DNA of 64,000 nucleotides from an uncultured Treponema sp. (lineage in GTDB: Bacteria; Spirochaetota; Spirochaetia; Treponematales; Treponemataceae). How positions within the stretch are numbered: the first letter of the stretch is position 1; the number at the start of each line of letters is the position of its first letter. The translations under genes were made by a program, and so were the position numbers. The notes below the pieces were generated by a model. It searched no databases and was not told the DNA's origin. It was given only the letters and a program-made list of their open reading frames with translations. Positions 1 to 9,439 of this stretch are shown here, one piece after another. The DNA is taken from the NCBI GenBank assembly GCA_949299755.1, contig CASGBA010000001.1, positions 124,001 through 188,000 on the forward strand, given 5' to 3'.

Positions 1-1410
1 AAAGTCCTTCAGTCTTATATGCTTCACCGAAGGATAAAAACGGCCCAGAGCCCGCCTGAAAGCGATGTCCAGCGCATGGACGGGCCCGTCCCCCTCTCCG
101 GCGGTAACGGCGATTTCACCGTCAACTTCAATCTTTATCTGGGCGAAGGCTGTACAGTTATCGCCGGCGACAGCCTGTTCTCCTATAACTTTATAATAAT
201 GAAGCTTGAAAAACGGCCTGTACTTGCCGAGGTTTCTCCGCACAAGAAGTTCAAAACTGCCTCCGGCTCCTTCAAACTGATACCCGGCGCATTCCAATTC
301 CTTGATTTTATTGATGATTTGGGAGGTTATCGGACTGTCCTTTGTAACCCAGGGGTCGAATTTTTTGATTTTGTCGATAATCGCGGACCGGCCCGAAACC
401 TCACTTAAAAGGAAGGACCGCTCGTTGCCGACACTTTCCGGGGAAATCTGCTCATAAGCCAGGGGATTTTTGTGGACCGCGTCCACATGCATACCGGCTT
501 TGTGGGTAAAGGCATTCACCCCGACAAAGGGCATGGAGCTGTCCAGGGTGACATTGGCAATCTCCGCCACATATCTGGCTGTAGCTGTCAGCATTTTTAT
601 GTTGCCCTCGGGAAGACATTTTACACCGTATTTCAATTCAAGGGCGGGGATTATGCTGGACAAATTCGCATTGCCGCAGCGTTCCCCGAAGCCGAGCAAC
701 GTTCCCTGAACCTGGACGGCTCCCGCTTCCACCGCCATGACGGAAGCGGCCTCCGCCATATTCATGTCATTGTGACAGTGAATCCCAACGGGAACATCAA
801 AACGCCTGACCATCTCTTCCGTAACATCCCGGATTTTTCCCGGAAGGGTGCCGCCGTTTGTGTCGCACAATATGAGCGAAACAGCCCCGGCGCCGGCGGC
901 CGCCTTCAGTGTCTCCACGGCATATTCCGGATCGGAAAAGTACCCGTCGAAAAAATGCTCCGCATCATAAAAGACCTTCCGCCCGGAATCGGTTAAAAAG
1001 CGGACGGTGTCGGCTATCATTTTCAGGTTTTCTTCGAGAGACGTGCGGAGAACCTCCGTCACCTGAAAATCCCAGGTTTTACCGAATACACACACATATT
1101 CGGTTCCGGCGGCCAGCAGGCTTTTCAGATTCACATCTTCGTCCACAGGGATGTTTTTCCTGCGGGTGGCACCGAACGCGACCACCTTGATATTTTTAAG
1201 CGGAACCTTTTTTATTTCCGTGAAAAATTCAATATCCTTCGGATTCGACCCTGGATTTCCGGCTTCCGCGAAAGATATGCCGAGTTCATCCAATGCCCTG
1301 ACAATATAAATTTTATCCTGAACGGAAAAACTGATACCCTCACCCTGGGCACCGTCCCTCAACGTGGAGTCAAAAATCCGGACAGTTTCCGGCAAAAGGG
1401 TTTTATCCAT
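1..1410 (-). CDS. cimA: (R)-citramalate synthase, 3' end outside window
   Basis: The minus frame is open from an ATG at 1410 to the window edge (470 codons), so only the last few dozen residues should be missing. My translation starts MDKTLLPETVRIFDSTLRDG, the DRE-TIM metallolyase signature. It continues with a DTNGGTLP segment, the metal-binding HCHND motif and GFGERCGNANL, which is typical of the CimA/LeuA-like family (TIGR00977 type) rather than true LeuA. The enzyme condenses acetyl-CoA with pyruvate to (R)-citramalate, giving 2-oxobutyrate for isoleucine without threonine deaminase. The C-terminal part, ending ALGRFYPSVKHIRLKDF, is the start of the regulatory domain that normally binds isoleucine. 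The start codon overlaps the end of leuA by 8 bases and has a GGAG site inside leuA, so the two are probably translationally coupled. Homocitrate synthase is a less likely alternative. Confidence 0.9.
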   Translation of the reverse strand, partial: MDKTLLPETVRIFDSTLRDGAQGEGISFSVQDKIYIVRALDELGISFAEAGNPGSNPKDIEFFTEIKKVPLKNIKVVAFGATRRKNIPVDEDVNLKSLLAAGTEYVCVFGKTWDFQVTEVLRTSLEENLKMIADTVRFLTDSGRKVFYDAEHFFDGYFSDPEYAVETLKAAAGAGAVSLILCDTNGGTLPGKIRDVTEEMVRRFDVPVGIHCHNDMNMAEAASVMAVEAGAVQVQGTLLGFGERCGNANLSSIIPALELKYGVKCLPEGNIKMLTATARYVAEIANVTLDSSMPFVGVNAFTHKAGMHVDAVHKNPLAYEQISPESVGNERSFLLSEVSGRSAIIDKIKKFDPWVTKDSPITSQIINKIKELECAGYQFEGAGGSFELLVRRNLGKYRPFFKLHYYKVIGEQAVAGDNCTAFAQIKIEVDGEIAVTAGEGDGPVHALDIAFRRALGRFYPSVKHIRLKDF

Positions 1411-2989
1411 TTTTCTCCGCCTCCCGGATTTTTTCCGCCTCACGTTCACAAGCGAGCTCATAAACCATAGCGTTTATCGCGGATAAATAAGCTTTTATTC
1501 CTGATTCAACAATATCGGTTGAAACCCCGCTGCCATTCCAAGTTCTTCCTCCCCTGGTCACCCTCATAAGGCATTCACCTTGGGCATCTGTTCCCGTATC
1601 CACAGCATCCACCACCTGGAGGGAAAAATCTTCAAGCTTTATCTCTTCACCACCTATTATTTTATCAACAGCATTCAAGGATGCGTCGATAGGCCCGTCT
1701 CCAATCGCGACCTTTTCCACAAAAGAACCATCCGCAACTTTCAGTCTTACAACGGAGGTTGAGGTAATAGACGAACCGGAATTAATTACGAAGCGGTCAA
1801 GCACATAGGCCTGGGGGATTTCCCCGTTACGTCCGGCAACAAGGGCTTCGATATCCCTGTCTGATACTGTTTTCTTTTTATCCGCCAGTTTTTTAAATTC
1901 CTCAAACAAATGATCCAATATCTCAGGGGAGTCCTCATAATTAATTCCAAGATAGGAAAGCCTTTCTTCAAAAGCATGGCGCCCGGAATGTTTCCCCAAA
2001 ACCATTTTGTTGAGGGTGCTGTCAGGAATCCCAATGGACTGGGGTGTCATTATTTCGTAAGTACATGGATTTGACATGACCCCATGCTGATGGATTCCGG
2101 CTTCGTGGGCAAAGGCATTTTCCCCCACAACCGCCTTATTAGGCTGACACCTGACACCACTGGCTTTGGAAACAATTTTTGATGCCTGATAAATCTTGGA
2201 GATATCTATCCCTGTTTTCATTTTATAATAATCCCGGCGCACATGAAGATTCATTACGAATTCTTCCAGGGCAGTGTTCCCGGCCCGTTCCCCTATTCCG
2301 TTCACGGAACATTCAACTTGATCCGCCCCGGCGGCAGCGGCAGCCAGACTGTTAGCCACCGCCATTCCCAAATCATTATGGCAGTGGACTGAAAGGCAGG
2401 CCTTGTCTATATTAGGCACAGAATTTTTTATATTCCGCACAAGAGCCGCATACTCTTCCGGTACAGCATACCCGACGGTGTCAGGAATATTAACGGTGGA
2501 TGCACCTGCGTCAATCACAGATTCTATTACACGGTAAATAAAATCCAAATCAGACCGGGAAGCGTCTTCCAAGGAGAATTCTATATCCGGACAAAGGCTT
2601 CTGGCATAAGAAACCATTTCAACAGCCTGTGAAAGAACATCCTCAGGGGATTTCCGCAGTTTGTATTTCATGTGGATGGGACTGGTGGCAAGGAAAACAT
2701 GGACACGGGGAGCCCGGGCAGGCAATAAGGCTTCCACAGCGGCATCAATATCCCGCGTCGAAGCCCTGGCCAAAGCGGCGACGACCGGACCATTTACACA
2801 ATGGGCAATTGTTTGGACCGCACGGAAATCCCCGGCACTGCACACGGGGAAACCAGCTTCAATCACATCCACACCCAGTTCCTGAAGTATTTCTGCCACA
2901 GCCACCTTACTGTGAAGATTCATACTGCATCCAGGAGCCTGTTCTCCGTCTCTCAAAGAAGTGTCAAAAATTTTTATGCGCCGTTCCAA
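1403..2989 (-). CDS. leuA: 2-isopropylmalate synthase
   Basis: This 528-residue protein condenses acetyl-CoA with 2-ketoisovalerate, the first step of leucine synthesis. The N-terminus carries IFDTSLRDGEQAPG, the LeuA form of the DRE-TIM catalytic loop. A metal-binding HCHNDLGMAVANS segment and NGIGERAGN follow. The C-terminal third holds the LeuA dimer/regulatory domain (GNGEIPQAYVLDRF, then GSSITSTSVVRL), where leucine normally exerts feedback inhibition. Length matches bacterial LeuA. The start is TTG at 2989, the codon that places MERRIKIFDTSLRDG at the usual N-terminus; the Shine-Dalgarno match is only modest (GGCGGAT region). It is the first gene of a leuA-cimA pair, so leucine and isoleucine carbon skeletons would be made together. 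Confidence 0.95.
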   Translation of the reverse strand: MERRIKIFDTSLRDGEQAPGCSMNLHSKVAVAEILQELGVDVIEAGFPVCSAGDFRAVQTIAHCVNGPVVAALARASTRDIDAAVEALLPARAPRVHVFLATSPIHMKYKLRKSPEDVLSQAVEMVSYARSLCPDIEFSLEDASRSDLDFIYRVIESVIDAGASTVNIPDTVGYAVPEEYAALVRNIKNSVPNIDKACLSVHCHNDLGMAVANSLAAAAAGADQVECSVNGIGERAGNTALEEFVMNLHVRRDYYKMKTGIDISKIYQASKIVSKASGVRCQPNKAVVGENAFAHEAGIHQHGVMSNPCTYEIMTPQSIGIPDSTLNKMVLGKHSGRHAFEERLSYLGINYEDSPEILDHLFEEFKKLADKKKTVSDRDIEALVAGRNGEIPQAYVLDRFVINSGSSITSTSVVRLKVADGSFVEKVAIGDGPIDASLNAVDKIIGGEEIKLEDFSLQVVDAVDTGTDAQGECLMRVTRGGRTWNGSGVSTDIVESGIKAYLSAINAMVYELACEREAEKIREAEKNG

Positions 2990-3024
2990 CTATCCGCCAC
3001 CTCATAAAATTTATCAGCAGAGAT

Positions 3025-3030
3025 ATTATA
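3025..3030 (-). promoter_or_regulatory. Possible -10 element for leuA-cimA
   Basis: The minus strand reads TATAAT here, 35 bases upstream of the leuA TTG. A convincing -35 hexamer is not visible: the stretch at the right distance is a T-rich run. The position between the htrA terminator and leuA makes a promoter likely. Confidence 0.4.
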
Positions 3031-3115
3031 CCACTATACCGGAAAAAAAATAAGCGGGAAACAGTCTTTTATTTCTTTCTACTATCGGACAGAAGAAAAC
3101 ACAACCCGAAATACC

Positions 3116-3148
3116 AAAAAAAACCGGCCAAAGCAATGCTCCGGCCGG
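3116..3148 (-). terminator. Rho-independent terminator downstream of htrA
   Basis: On the minus strand CCGGCCGGAGC pairs with GCTTTGGCCGG across an ATT loop (11 pairs including two G-T), followed by eight T. It lies just past the htrA stop and separates that long transcript from leuA. Confidence 0.85.
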
Positions 3149-3164
3149 CAGATATTCAAGACAG

Positions 3165-4709
3165 TTAACGCCTATACCTTATTGTAGAAAGCTCATGGCC
3201 TTCACGGATTACAGTGAACCAAATGTCACCGGACTTAACCGCCGCCATTCCGGCATAGAATTCCGAAAGGGTTGACACCTTCGTATCATTCACTTTAACA
3301 ATAATGTCTCCGGACATGAGTCCCATGACAGCCGCAGGGCTTTTTGCCATCACATTGGTGACGAGAACACCTTTTTGGTTTTTATCAATATCAAACCGTT
3401 TCCGCAAATCATCATCGATTTCGTAGGGAAGGAATCCCGGCCAAAGATTGCTTGAATCGGACACATATTTTTCATCCCGTGTATCGATTTTTACAGAAAG
3501 CTTTACAGTCTTACCATTGCGGATAACGGTGAATTCAACTGTTTCACCGCTACGCAATTCACCCACATCCCGGACAAGCTGGTTAACAGATTTTACAGGC
3601 TCACCATTCAGGGCTGTCACATAATCTCCGGGGAGAATACCTCCCTTATCGGCAGGAGAACCTATAAATACTTGTGCCGCCAGCGCTCCAGTGATTTTTT
3701 CCACTCCCATGGTTTTCAGAATGGATTTGTCGGCATCCAAAAGCTGTACACCCAACCAGCCATAATTCAATTTACCGTCGGAAATAAATTCATCAACAGC
3801 ATTTTTAACATTGTTAATCGGTATGGAAAAACCAAGCCCCTGGGATCCACCGGAATAGGAAGCAATCCAGGAATTTATACCGATAACTTCACCGTAAATG
3901 TTCACCAGAGGACCGCCGGAATTTCCCTGGTTAATGGCCGCATCCGTTTGGATAAAATCGTTGATATTTCCGTTGGGACCGCCATTTCTTCCCACCGCAC
4001 TGACAACGCCTTGGGTAAGGGAAGAAACATAACCGAGAGGAGAACCCACAGCAAAAACAATGTCTCCAGACTGCACTAAATCGGAATCGCCCATTTTAGC
4101 GACCGGGATTGAATTATCATTGGACTCGAAAGAAACCAGCGCAATATCTTTGCGTTCATCACCACCGACAACATTCCCGGAAAATTCCTGTCCGCTGTAA
4201 AGTTTTACACGGATTTTATTCGCATTCTTTACAACGTGGTAATTCGTAAGCAAATAATAAGTGTTTCCTGAACGCCGGATTATAACACCGGATCCCATCC
4301 CTTCAGTCTCGTATTCCCGTTTATTCCTGGAGTCGTTTTCATCACCATTCTTGTTGTCCGGGCGACCGAAAAAGAACCATGGGAAACCATCCATGGGGGA
4401 AGATTCAATTGTGTGGGTTTCCACCACATCAAGTGTGGCCACTGTTGGCAAAACGGTGGAAGCTACGGCTCTGTTGGCTGTTTGCAGGGACTCCAGGAAA
4501 TTTCTGGATTCAACAGGAACAGCCGGGGCTGACACCTGAATGCGTTCGGCTGTGGTTGCCACAGGTTGACTGTCCCTTACACCTCCTGTCAAAACTTCCG
4601 GATCCTTTGCCACCGCACAGACTGCGAGCAGAAAACAAAATAAAATACAAGACACAATAAAAATTATTTTTCTTTTTTGTACAGAAGCACCCTTTGAAAT
4701 TTTCTTCAT
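3165..4709 (-). CDS. htrA: HtrA/DegP-type periplasmic serine protease with two PDZ domains
   Basis: This envelope protease/chaperone is anchored or secreted through an N-terminal hydrophobic stretch (about residues 14-33). The catalytic triad is readable: His158 in LLTNYHVV, Asp188 in ERKDIALV, Ser264 in NQGNSGGPLVN. Two PDZ domains follow, at roughly residues 310-395 and 420-510. The usual HtrA Gly-rich/acidic linker before the protease domain is present (NKNGDENDSRNKREYETEG). I chose the ATG at 4709 because AAGGAG lies ahead of it and a signal sequence directly follows; an upstream in-frame start at 4754 would add 15 residues with no ribosome-binding site. DegQ/DegS/MucD-type paralogue assignment is not possible. 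It ends the long minus-strand run, with a strong terminator behind it. The likely role is turnover of misfolded exported proteins. Confidence 0.93.
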   Translation of the reverse strand: MKKISKGASVQKRKIIFIVSCILFCFLLAVCAVAKDPEVLTGGVRDSQPVATTAERIQVSAPAVPVESRNFLESLQTANRAVASTVLPTVATLDVVETHTIESSPMDGFPWFFFGRPDNKNGDENDSRNKREYETEGMGSGVIIRRSGNTYYLLTNYHVVKNANKIRVKLYSGQEFSGNVVGGDERKDIALVSFESNDNSIPVAKMGDSDLVQSGDIVFAVGSPLGYVSSLTQGVVSAVGRNGGPNGNINDFIQTDAAINQGNSGGPLVNIYGEVIGINSWIASYSGGSQGLGFSIPINNVKNAVDEFISDGKLNYGWLGVQLLDADKSILKTMGVEKITGALAAQVFIGSPADKGGILPGDYVTALNGEPVKSVNQLVRDVGELRSGETVEFTVIRNGKTVKLSVKIDTRDEKYVSDSSNLWPGFLPYEIDDDLRKRFDIDKNQKGVLVTNVMAKSPAAVMGLMSGDIIVKVNDTKVSTLSEFYAGMAAVKSGDIWFTVIREGHELSTIRYRR

Positions 4710-4855
4710 AAAGTAAATCTCCTTAACTAATTTAAAAATAATAATTAAAGGCATCAGGTTACAAATACTTTTATTCGGAAAATGACGAAAAATTCAGAAA
4801 AAAAAATTTTATGGCTTTATTGAAGCATGGTTCCGGACAGATAAATTCCCTATGG

Positions 4856-5605
4856 TTACAGGGCAGTCAGTATTTCGGTGTGATCTTCAAAAACCGCCAC
4901 AGTATGTTCAATGTGACAAGCCTTGCTGTTATCTGCGGTAACAACAGTCCATCCGTCCTCCAAAAGTTCCACATCATCAGTACCCATGGTTATCATCGGT
5001 TCAATGGCAAGAACCATGCCTGGAACTATCCTCTGATTCGGCCCTCTGGTTGACGGAACATTCGGCACATTGGGATCCTCGTGGACATCAAGCCCCACAC
5101 CGTGGCCACAGTATTCGTAAACGACACCAAATCCGGCTGAACGGGCAACATCATACACAGCCCGGGAAATATCGCCTATCCGGTTCCCCTTTCTACAAGC
5201 TTCAATACCGGCATAAAGACTTTTCCTGGTTACCTCGATAAGCTCAGCTTCCCTGGAAGAAATCTTCCCCACCCCGATTGTTTTCGCTGAATCACTTATA
5301 TATCCGTCCAGATTAATTCCAATATCAAGAGAAACAATATCTCCGGATTTAATAATCCTGCGTTTAGACGGTATTCCGTGTATAACTTCTTCATTTATGG
5401 AAATACAGGCGGCGCCTGGAAAATTCTCCGAATACCAGGCAGGTGTTCCACCATGGGCTTTTATAAACTGTTTGCAATATTCATCGATATCTCCGGTGGA
5501 CACACCCTCTTTCACAATCGGAATAAGTTCCTCATATAAAGCGGCAAGAAGTTTGCAGGATTTTCTTATACCATTTATTTGCTTTTCATTTTTTATTCGT
5601 ATCAT
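4856..5605 (-). CDS. map: Methionine aminopeptidase, type I
   Basis: It removes the initiator methionine from nascent cytosolic proteins. The protein is 249 residues, the usual length of bacterial type I MetAP without an N-terminal extension. All five metal ligands can be seen: Asp94 (VSLDIGIN), Asp105 (ISDSAKT), His168 (CGHGVG), Glu202 (AIEPM) and Glu233 (HIEHTVAV). The substrate-positioning His of the HGIPS motif (residue 76) is present. The gene follows the J-domain gene by 14 bases, so it is probably cotranscribed. Pairing with a chaperone-like and a stress-protein gene suggests a protein-maturation context, but that is inference. Confidence 0.97.
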   Translation of the reverse strand: MIRIKNEKQINGIRKSCKLLAALYEELIPIVKEGVSTGDIDEYCKQFIKAHGGTPAWYSENFPGAACISINEEVIHGIPSKRRIIKSGDIVSLDIGINLDGYISDSAKTIGVGKISSREAELIEVTRKSLYAGIEACRKGNRIGDISRAVYDVARSAGFGVVYEYCGHGVGLDVHEDPNVPNVPSTRGPNQRIVPGMVLAIEPMITMGTDDVELLEDGWTVVTADNSKACHIEHTVAVFEDHTEILTAL

Positions 5606-5619
5606 TTTTCTCCGCCTTA

Positions 5620-6453
5620 TTATAAAATTCCAGAAAAAGCCCTGGATTTGGATTTTTTACGCCAGGAAGAATCAAACTTATTCGCTTCAGCTTCACACAA
5701 GGAAGCCGTATACCCATCCCCTATACGGTAATAACATTCAGCCATCCGCCTCAAAATGAAGGCATCGTCTTTTTCACCAAGACGCAGTTCCAAGGCATAT
5801 TCAAAACAATCAAGGGCGAGTTCATCGGACAAATTTTCCGGTATCAGTCTGCGGATTATAGAACGAAGGAAATCCAGGGCATCCGGAAAAAAATGGCGGA
5901 AATAAGGCTTTTTATATTCCTCCGAAATTACCCCGGCAAGAAGTGTAAAAGCCTCGTAAATTTTATTCCGCAAAACAAGTTCTTCCGCCAGAACAAAACC
6001 ACAGTCCATATAATCTTCCCTGCTAAAATAACTGGAAAGAAGAAAATTACCCGGCGAATACAAACGTTTTAAATATTCTTCAACAGCTTCATCTTCCAGA
6101 TCATGGAACAAGTCAAAGAAAATAAGTTTAGCCCGGCTTTCATTGTCTTCACGGGAAAGAAGCCATAGTCTGTAGTCAAAGGCATCATTTCCGGAAGTTT
6201 TTCCGGAGGAAGAACAATAACGCTTATAGGTAGAATCAAAGCAGGCTCTAAGCGCAGGATCCGACAATGTCCTGTAGGCTTCCAACAGTTCCCGCATTCC
6301 AGCCTCATTTTCCGCCGGAGTACCGCCGTTTTTACGGATATGTCCTGCCGTATCAGGATGAAGCCGTTTAGCTTTTTCCCTGAAAGCCCGTTTTATTTCC
6401 GCGGCGCCAGCAGTCTCGGAAACACCAAGGATGCGGTAACAATCTTTAATCAA
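5620..6453 (-). CDS. J-domain protein with helical-repeat C-terminus
   Basis: The first 75 or so residues form a J domain (DCYRILGVSETAGAAEIKRA, then RLHPDTAG with the HPD triad at 32-34), so the protein should recruit and stimulate an Hsp70. The Gly/Phe region and Cys-type zinc fingers of a true DnaJ are absent, which makes it a class C J-protein. The remaining 200 residues are mostly alpha-helical, with a TPR-like closing stretch (DDAFILRRMAECYYRIGDGYTASLCEAEANKF). The client is unknown. It sits 4 bases downstream of the flavodoxin-like gene and 14 bases upstream of map. Confidence 0.85.
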   Translation of the reverse strand: MIKDCYRILGVSETAGAAEIKRAFREKAKRLHPDTAGHIRKNGGTPAENEAGMRELLEAYRTLSDPALRACFDSTYKRYCSSSGKTSGNDAFDYRLWLLSREDNESRAKLIFFDLFHDLEDEAVEEYLKRLYSPGNFLLSSYFSREDYMDCGFVLAEELVLRNKIYEAFTLLAGVISEEYKKPYFRHFFPDALDFLRSIIRRLIPENLSDELALDCFEYALELRLGEKDDAFILRRMAECYYRIGDGYTASLCEAEANKFDSSWRKKSKSRAFSGIL

Positions 6454-6457
6454 AGCG

Positions 6458-6871
6458 TCAACCTATTTTATTTCCGGATTCACCGGCTTGTTCTTTGCTT
6501 TTCAAAATATCGGAATAATCAAGCAGTAAACCTTCTTTTTCCAAAACACCCATTAAATTGGAGCACGCCTTTGCATTCCCGAAAATACCGGAAGAAATGA
6601 TAAATGCGGCTCCTTTTTTACCGGCGACAGTTCCTGATTCCGCCAGAAATTCTTTTACACGGGGAGGAATGCTTCCTGAGAACAAACCTTTTTTCTTAAG
6701 GACAACGGTTATATAATCAAAAAATGAAAGCTTGGTTTGCCCCACATCATCATTACCGTTAAAAAGTTCAACAGTTCCACCTTTTTTCTCAGCAGCCTGT
6801 CTCAGTATATCAACGATTGAGAAAGAACGGCTGTCATCTTTATCACAAAAACTTACCAATGCAATTCTCAT
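6458..6871 (-). CDS. Flavodoxin-fold-like protein without the FMN phosphate loop
   Basis: This 137-residue soluble protein starts MRIALVSFCDKDDSRSF. The layout resembles a flavodoxin: an initial beta strand, then FDYITVVLKKKGLFSGSIPPRVKEFL, like the YDYIIVGSPIYAGSIPKPVKEFI strand/helix of that family, then a KKGAAFIISSGIFGNA segment like the glycine loop near the flavin. The T/S-rich FMN phosphate loop expected after strand 1 is not there, so flavin binding is doubtful. GGAGAGATT precedes the ATG. Gap to the J-domain gene is 4 bases. Function is not known; the flavodoxin comparison is my inference from pattern. Confidence 0.6.
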   Translation of the reverse strand: MRIALVSFCDKDDSRSFSIVDILRQAAEKKGGTVELFNGNDDVGQTKLSFFDYITVVLKKKGLFSGSIPPRVKEFLAESGTVAGKKGAAFIISSGIFGNAKACSNLMGVLEKEGLLLDYSDILKSKEQAGESGNKIG

Positions 6872-6892
6872 AATCTCTCCAAATAATAAGCC

Positions 6893-7381
6893 TTAACTTA
6901 TTTTGTAAAGCTGCTCTATCATTTTCTCTTTTACCATAAGGACAGAACAACGGGCGTTAAGTAAAATTGATTTTGAAGATGACGACAAAAGATCCTTTTG
7001 ATCTATTACACCCCGTTCATATCCCCCAAGTAAAATCGTATCAACAGAGAACTCTTCCGCGGCGGAAACAACTTCACTCCAAATCACGCCACGGCGGAAA
7101 AGAAGCTCAACCTTCACTCCTTTAGCTTTTGCGATTTCTTCCACATATTGAAGATACCGCCTTCCGTTTTCATCCAGGCTCTGTTCATACTCCCGGGCTT
7201 CCTCTTCGATAAAGAACTTGCTCAATGTAAGCTGCTTAATCGTGGCGGTGTCAACAACATAAATGGCGTATACCTTACACCGGTATAACTTCGCCATAAG
7301 AACCGCATACTTCAAGGCGTTTATCGATGAGTCAGATCCGTTTATAACAACCATTATATTTCTAAATAGCGGTTTAACCAT
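6893..7381 (-). CDS. Universal stress protein (UspA family)
   Basis: A single Usp domain of 162 residues: it opens NIMVVINGSDSSINALKYAV and closes VDTILLGGYERGVIDQKD...SILLNARCSVLMVK. The nucleotide motif of ATP-binding Usps (G-2x-G-9x-G-S/T) is only partly kept: GGYERG fits, but the following G(S/T) is SSSS, so nucleotide binding is uncertain. The ATG at 7381 has no clear Shine-Dalgarno sequence, and the gene starts 16 bases after atpD, which suggests readthrough and possibly coupled translation from the ATPase operon. A stress or energy-state role is plausible. Confidence 0.88.
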   Translation of the reverse strand: MVKPLFRNIMVVINGSDSSINALKYAVLMAKLYRCKVYAIYVVDTATIKQLTLSKFFIEEEAREYEQSLDENGRRYLQYVEEIAKAKGVKVELLFRRGVIWSEVVSAAEEFSVDTILLGGYERGVIDQKDLLSSSSKSILLNARCSVLMVKEKMIEQLYKIS

Positions 7382-7397
7382 AACAATACACGCCGGC

Positions 7398-8024
7398 TTA
7401 CAGCGCCCCTCCGTTTCTTGATTTTAAATTTTTCAAAACAAAAACATTTTCCCGTTCCCTTTCCTCAAGGACTCCTTCGATATACACCTTTGTTTCCTGA
7501 GTTTGGGGGATAACCTGCTTATCAAGCGCATTGACACGTCTTTGTGTTTTTTGAACCTCCCTGGCTAAACGCCAAACAATTGTCCTGATCGAAGCCATTT
7601 GAGTAAGAAGACGAAGCAGCTCAAAAAATTCCACAGTTACTTTATCACAGTCGGCAAAAGAATTTACGTATGACCAAGCCGGTTCTGGCTCAGGCATTTC
7701 CACTTCAATGGTTGAAAAACCCATGCCAGCCAAAACAACCCGGTTTTCTTTTGATTTAAAATCATATGAAAGGGAACGGGATAATCTGTCAACCTGTTCA
7801 GTGCCTACAGCCATATACATATGCTTAAGGGATGAATAAGCCTTTTCTATTTGTTTATCAATATCACTTTCCAAAAGCTTGACCTTCTCAACCATATGCA
7901 TCAATTCCATCACAAGTATTTCCCGTTTCTGTTCAAGCAAATCATACCCGTCTTTGGCAATTGAAAGCTGTTCCTTCACGGCAAGGAGGTTTGATTTTGT
8001 CGGAGCGAGAGGAAGCCGGGACAT
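7398..8024 (-). CDS. atpD: V-type ATPase subunit D (central rotor stalk)
   Basis: A 208-residue coiled-coil protein beginning [20 protein letters not shown], the conserved N-terminus of V/A-ATPase subunit D (LxPTKxxLxxLKxxL). The two long helices at both ends form the shaft inside the A3B3 head, and the middle portion joins subunits F and C. It overlaps atpB by one base and is the last ATPase gene in the cluster, as in other spirochaetes where D follows A-B. Not to be confused with F-type atpD (beta). Confidence 0.95.
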   Translation of the reverse strand: MSRLPLAPTKSNLLAVKEQLSIAKDGYDLLEQKREILVMELMHMVEKVKLLESDIDKQIEKAYSSLKHMYMAVGTEQVDRLSRSLSYDFKSKENRVVLAGMGFSTIEVEMPEPEPAWSYVNSFADCDKVTVEFFELLRLLTQMASIRTIVWRLAREVQKTQRRVNALDKQVIPQTQETKVYIEGVLEERERENVFVLKNLKSRNGGAL

Positions 8025-9439
8025 TATAATTCATCTCCGCCTGAAGAGGCTTTATCCCGGTTGGAACCGGCATCCATATATTTTTCAATCAAGGCAGGAT
8101 TTATGCGGAACAAATCTTCACGGGGAAGGATTTTCAATAATTCCCAACCGATATCCAAAGTCTGCTCTATTGTTCTGTTTTCAAATTCACCCTGGGATAA
8201 AAATTTCTGTTCGAATTTATCCCCGAAAGACAAATACTGTTTATCCACATCGCTTAACTCTTCTTCCCCGATAATGGCCGCCAAACTGCGGATACTTTTC
8301 ACTTTCGAGTAGGAAGCAAATAACTGGCTGGACAAATCCTTGTGATCTTCCCGGGTCATGCCTTCTCCGATACCATCTTTCATAAGCCTCGAAAGGCTGG
8401 GCAAACCGGAAACCGGCGGATAAATTCCTTTCTGGGAAAGTTCCCGGTCAAGGACAATTTGACCCTCGGTTATATATCCGGTCAAATCCGGAATGGGATG
8501 GGAAATATCATCATTGGGCATCGTCAATATGGGAATCTGTGTGATTGAACCTTCGGAGCCTTTTATCTTTCCTGCGCGCTCATAAAGCTCCGCCAGGTCT
8601 GAATAAAGGTAACCGGGATAACCTTTCCGTCCGGGAACCTCGCCCCGGGTTGTAGAAATTTCACGGAGGGCTTCGCAGTAATTCGTCATATCGGTAAGAA
8701 CCACAAGAACGTGCATTCCCTTTTCGTAAGCGAGATATTCCGCGGCAGTTAAAGCGCACCGGGGCGTGATAATACGTTCTATCGAAGGCGCATCGGCAAG
8801 GGACAGGAACATGGCAACTTTGGACAGAACACCGGATTTTTCAAAGGTATCGATAAAGAAGCGTGCTACGTCATATTTGATACCCATACCGGCGAACACC
8901 ATGACAAAGCCCTGATCCTCTGAAAGGATTTTAGCCTGCCGGATAATCTGCGCCGTAAGCTTATTGTGGGGCAAACCGTTTCCGGAAAAAACCGGAAGCT
9001 TCTGTCCCCGGATAAGGGTATTCATTCCGTCAATGGCAGAAATACCTGTCTGGATAAAATCCCTCGGATAAACCCGGGCATAGGGGTTTATGGGGCAACC
9101 GTTCACGTTCCTCATGGCTGAAGAATAAAGTTCCGGATACCCGTCTATGGGTTTACCCAACCCGTTGAAGATACGCCCCAGCAGTCCCTCAGAAACGCGG
9201 ATTTCCATGGGGCTTTCAAGGAATTCAACAGAGGACTCCTTCAAGCTCAAGCCGGAAGTTGAACCGAAAATCTGAACAACACAATATTGTTCGGAAACAT
9301 CTATTATTCTTCCTGTACGGACATTCCCCAAAGAATCCCTTACAGCGGCTATTTCGCCGTAAAACACATTTTCCCGGCGTTTTACAATAACAATGGGGCC
9401 GTCAACGGACGACAAACCCCGGTATTCAACTCCCCTCAT
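8024..9439 (-). CDS. atpB: V-type ATPase subunit B (non-catalytic)
   Basis: 471 residues. It begins with the beta-barrel segment ([20 protein letters not shown]), followed by [27 protein letters not shown], which replaces the Walker A loop as expected of the non-catalytic B subunit. It also has [34 protein letters not shown], a near-perfect family signature. It alternates with subunit A in the A3B3 hexamer and supplies an arginine finger. The ATG overlaps the end of atpA by 4 bases (ATGA), so A and B are translationally coupled in equal stoichiometry. Confidence 0.97.
   Translation of the reverse strand: MRGVEYRGLSSVDGPIVIVKRRENVFYGEIAAVRDSLGNVRTGRIIDVSEQYCVVQIFGSTSGLSLKESSVEFLESPMEIRVSEGLLGRIFNGLGKPIDGYPELYSSAMRNVNGCPINPYARVYPRDFIQTGISAIDGMNTLIRGQKLPVFSGNGLPHNKLTAQIIRQAKILSEDQGFVMVFAGMGIKYDVARFFIDTFEKSGVLSKVAMFLSLADAPSIERIITPRCALTAAEYLAYEKGMHVLVVLTDMTNYCEALREISTTRGEVPGRKGYPGYLYSDLAELYERAGKIKGSEGSITQIPILTMPNDDISHPIPDLTGYITEGQIVLDRELSQKGIYPPVSGLPSLSRLMKDGIGEGMTREDHKDLSSQLFASYSKVKSIRSLAAIIGEEELSDVDKQYLSFGDKFEQKFLSQGEFENRTIEQTLDIGWELLKILPREDLFRINPALIEKYMDAGSNRDKASSGGDEL

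Noticed and set aside
19-1190. Plus-strand open frames at the left edge, up to 174 codons.
   Set aside because: They are antisense to the cimA frame, which has strong enzyme motifs throughout.
7382-7397. Promoter between atpD and the Usp gene.
   Set aside because: Only 16 bases and no -10/-35 pair; readthrough from the ATPase operon is simpler.
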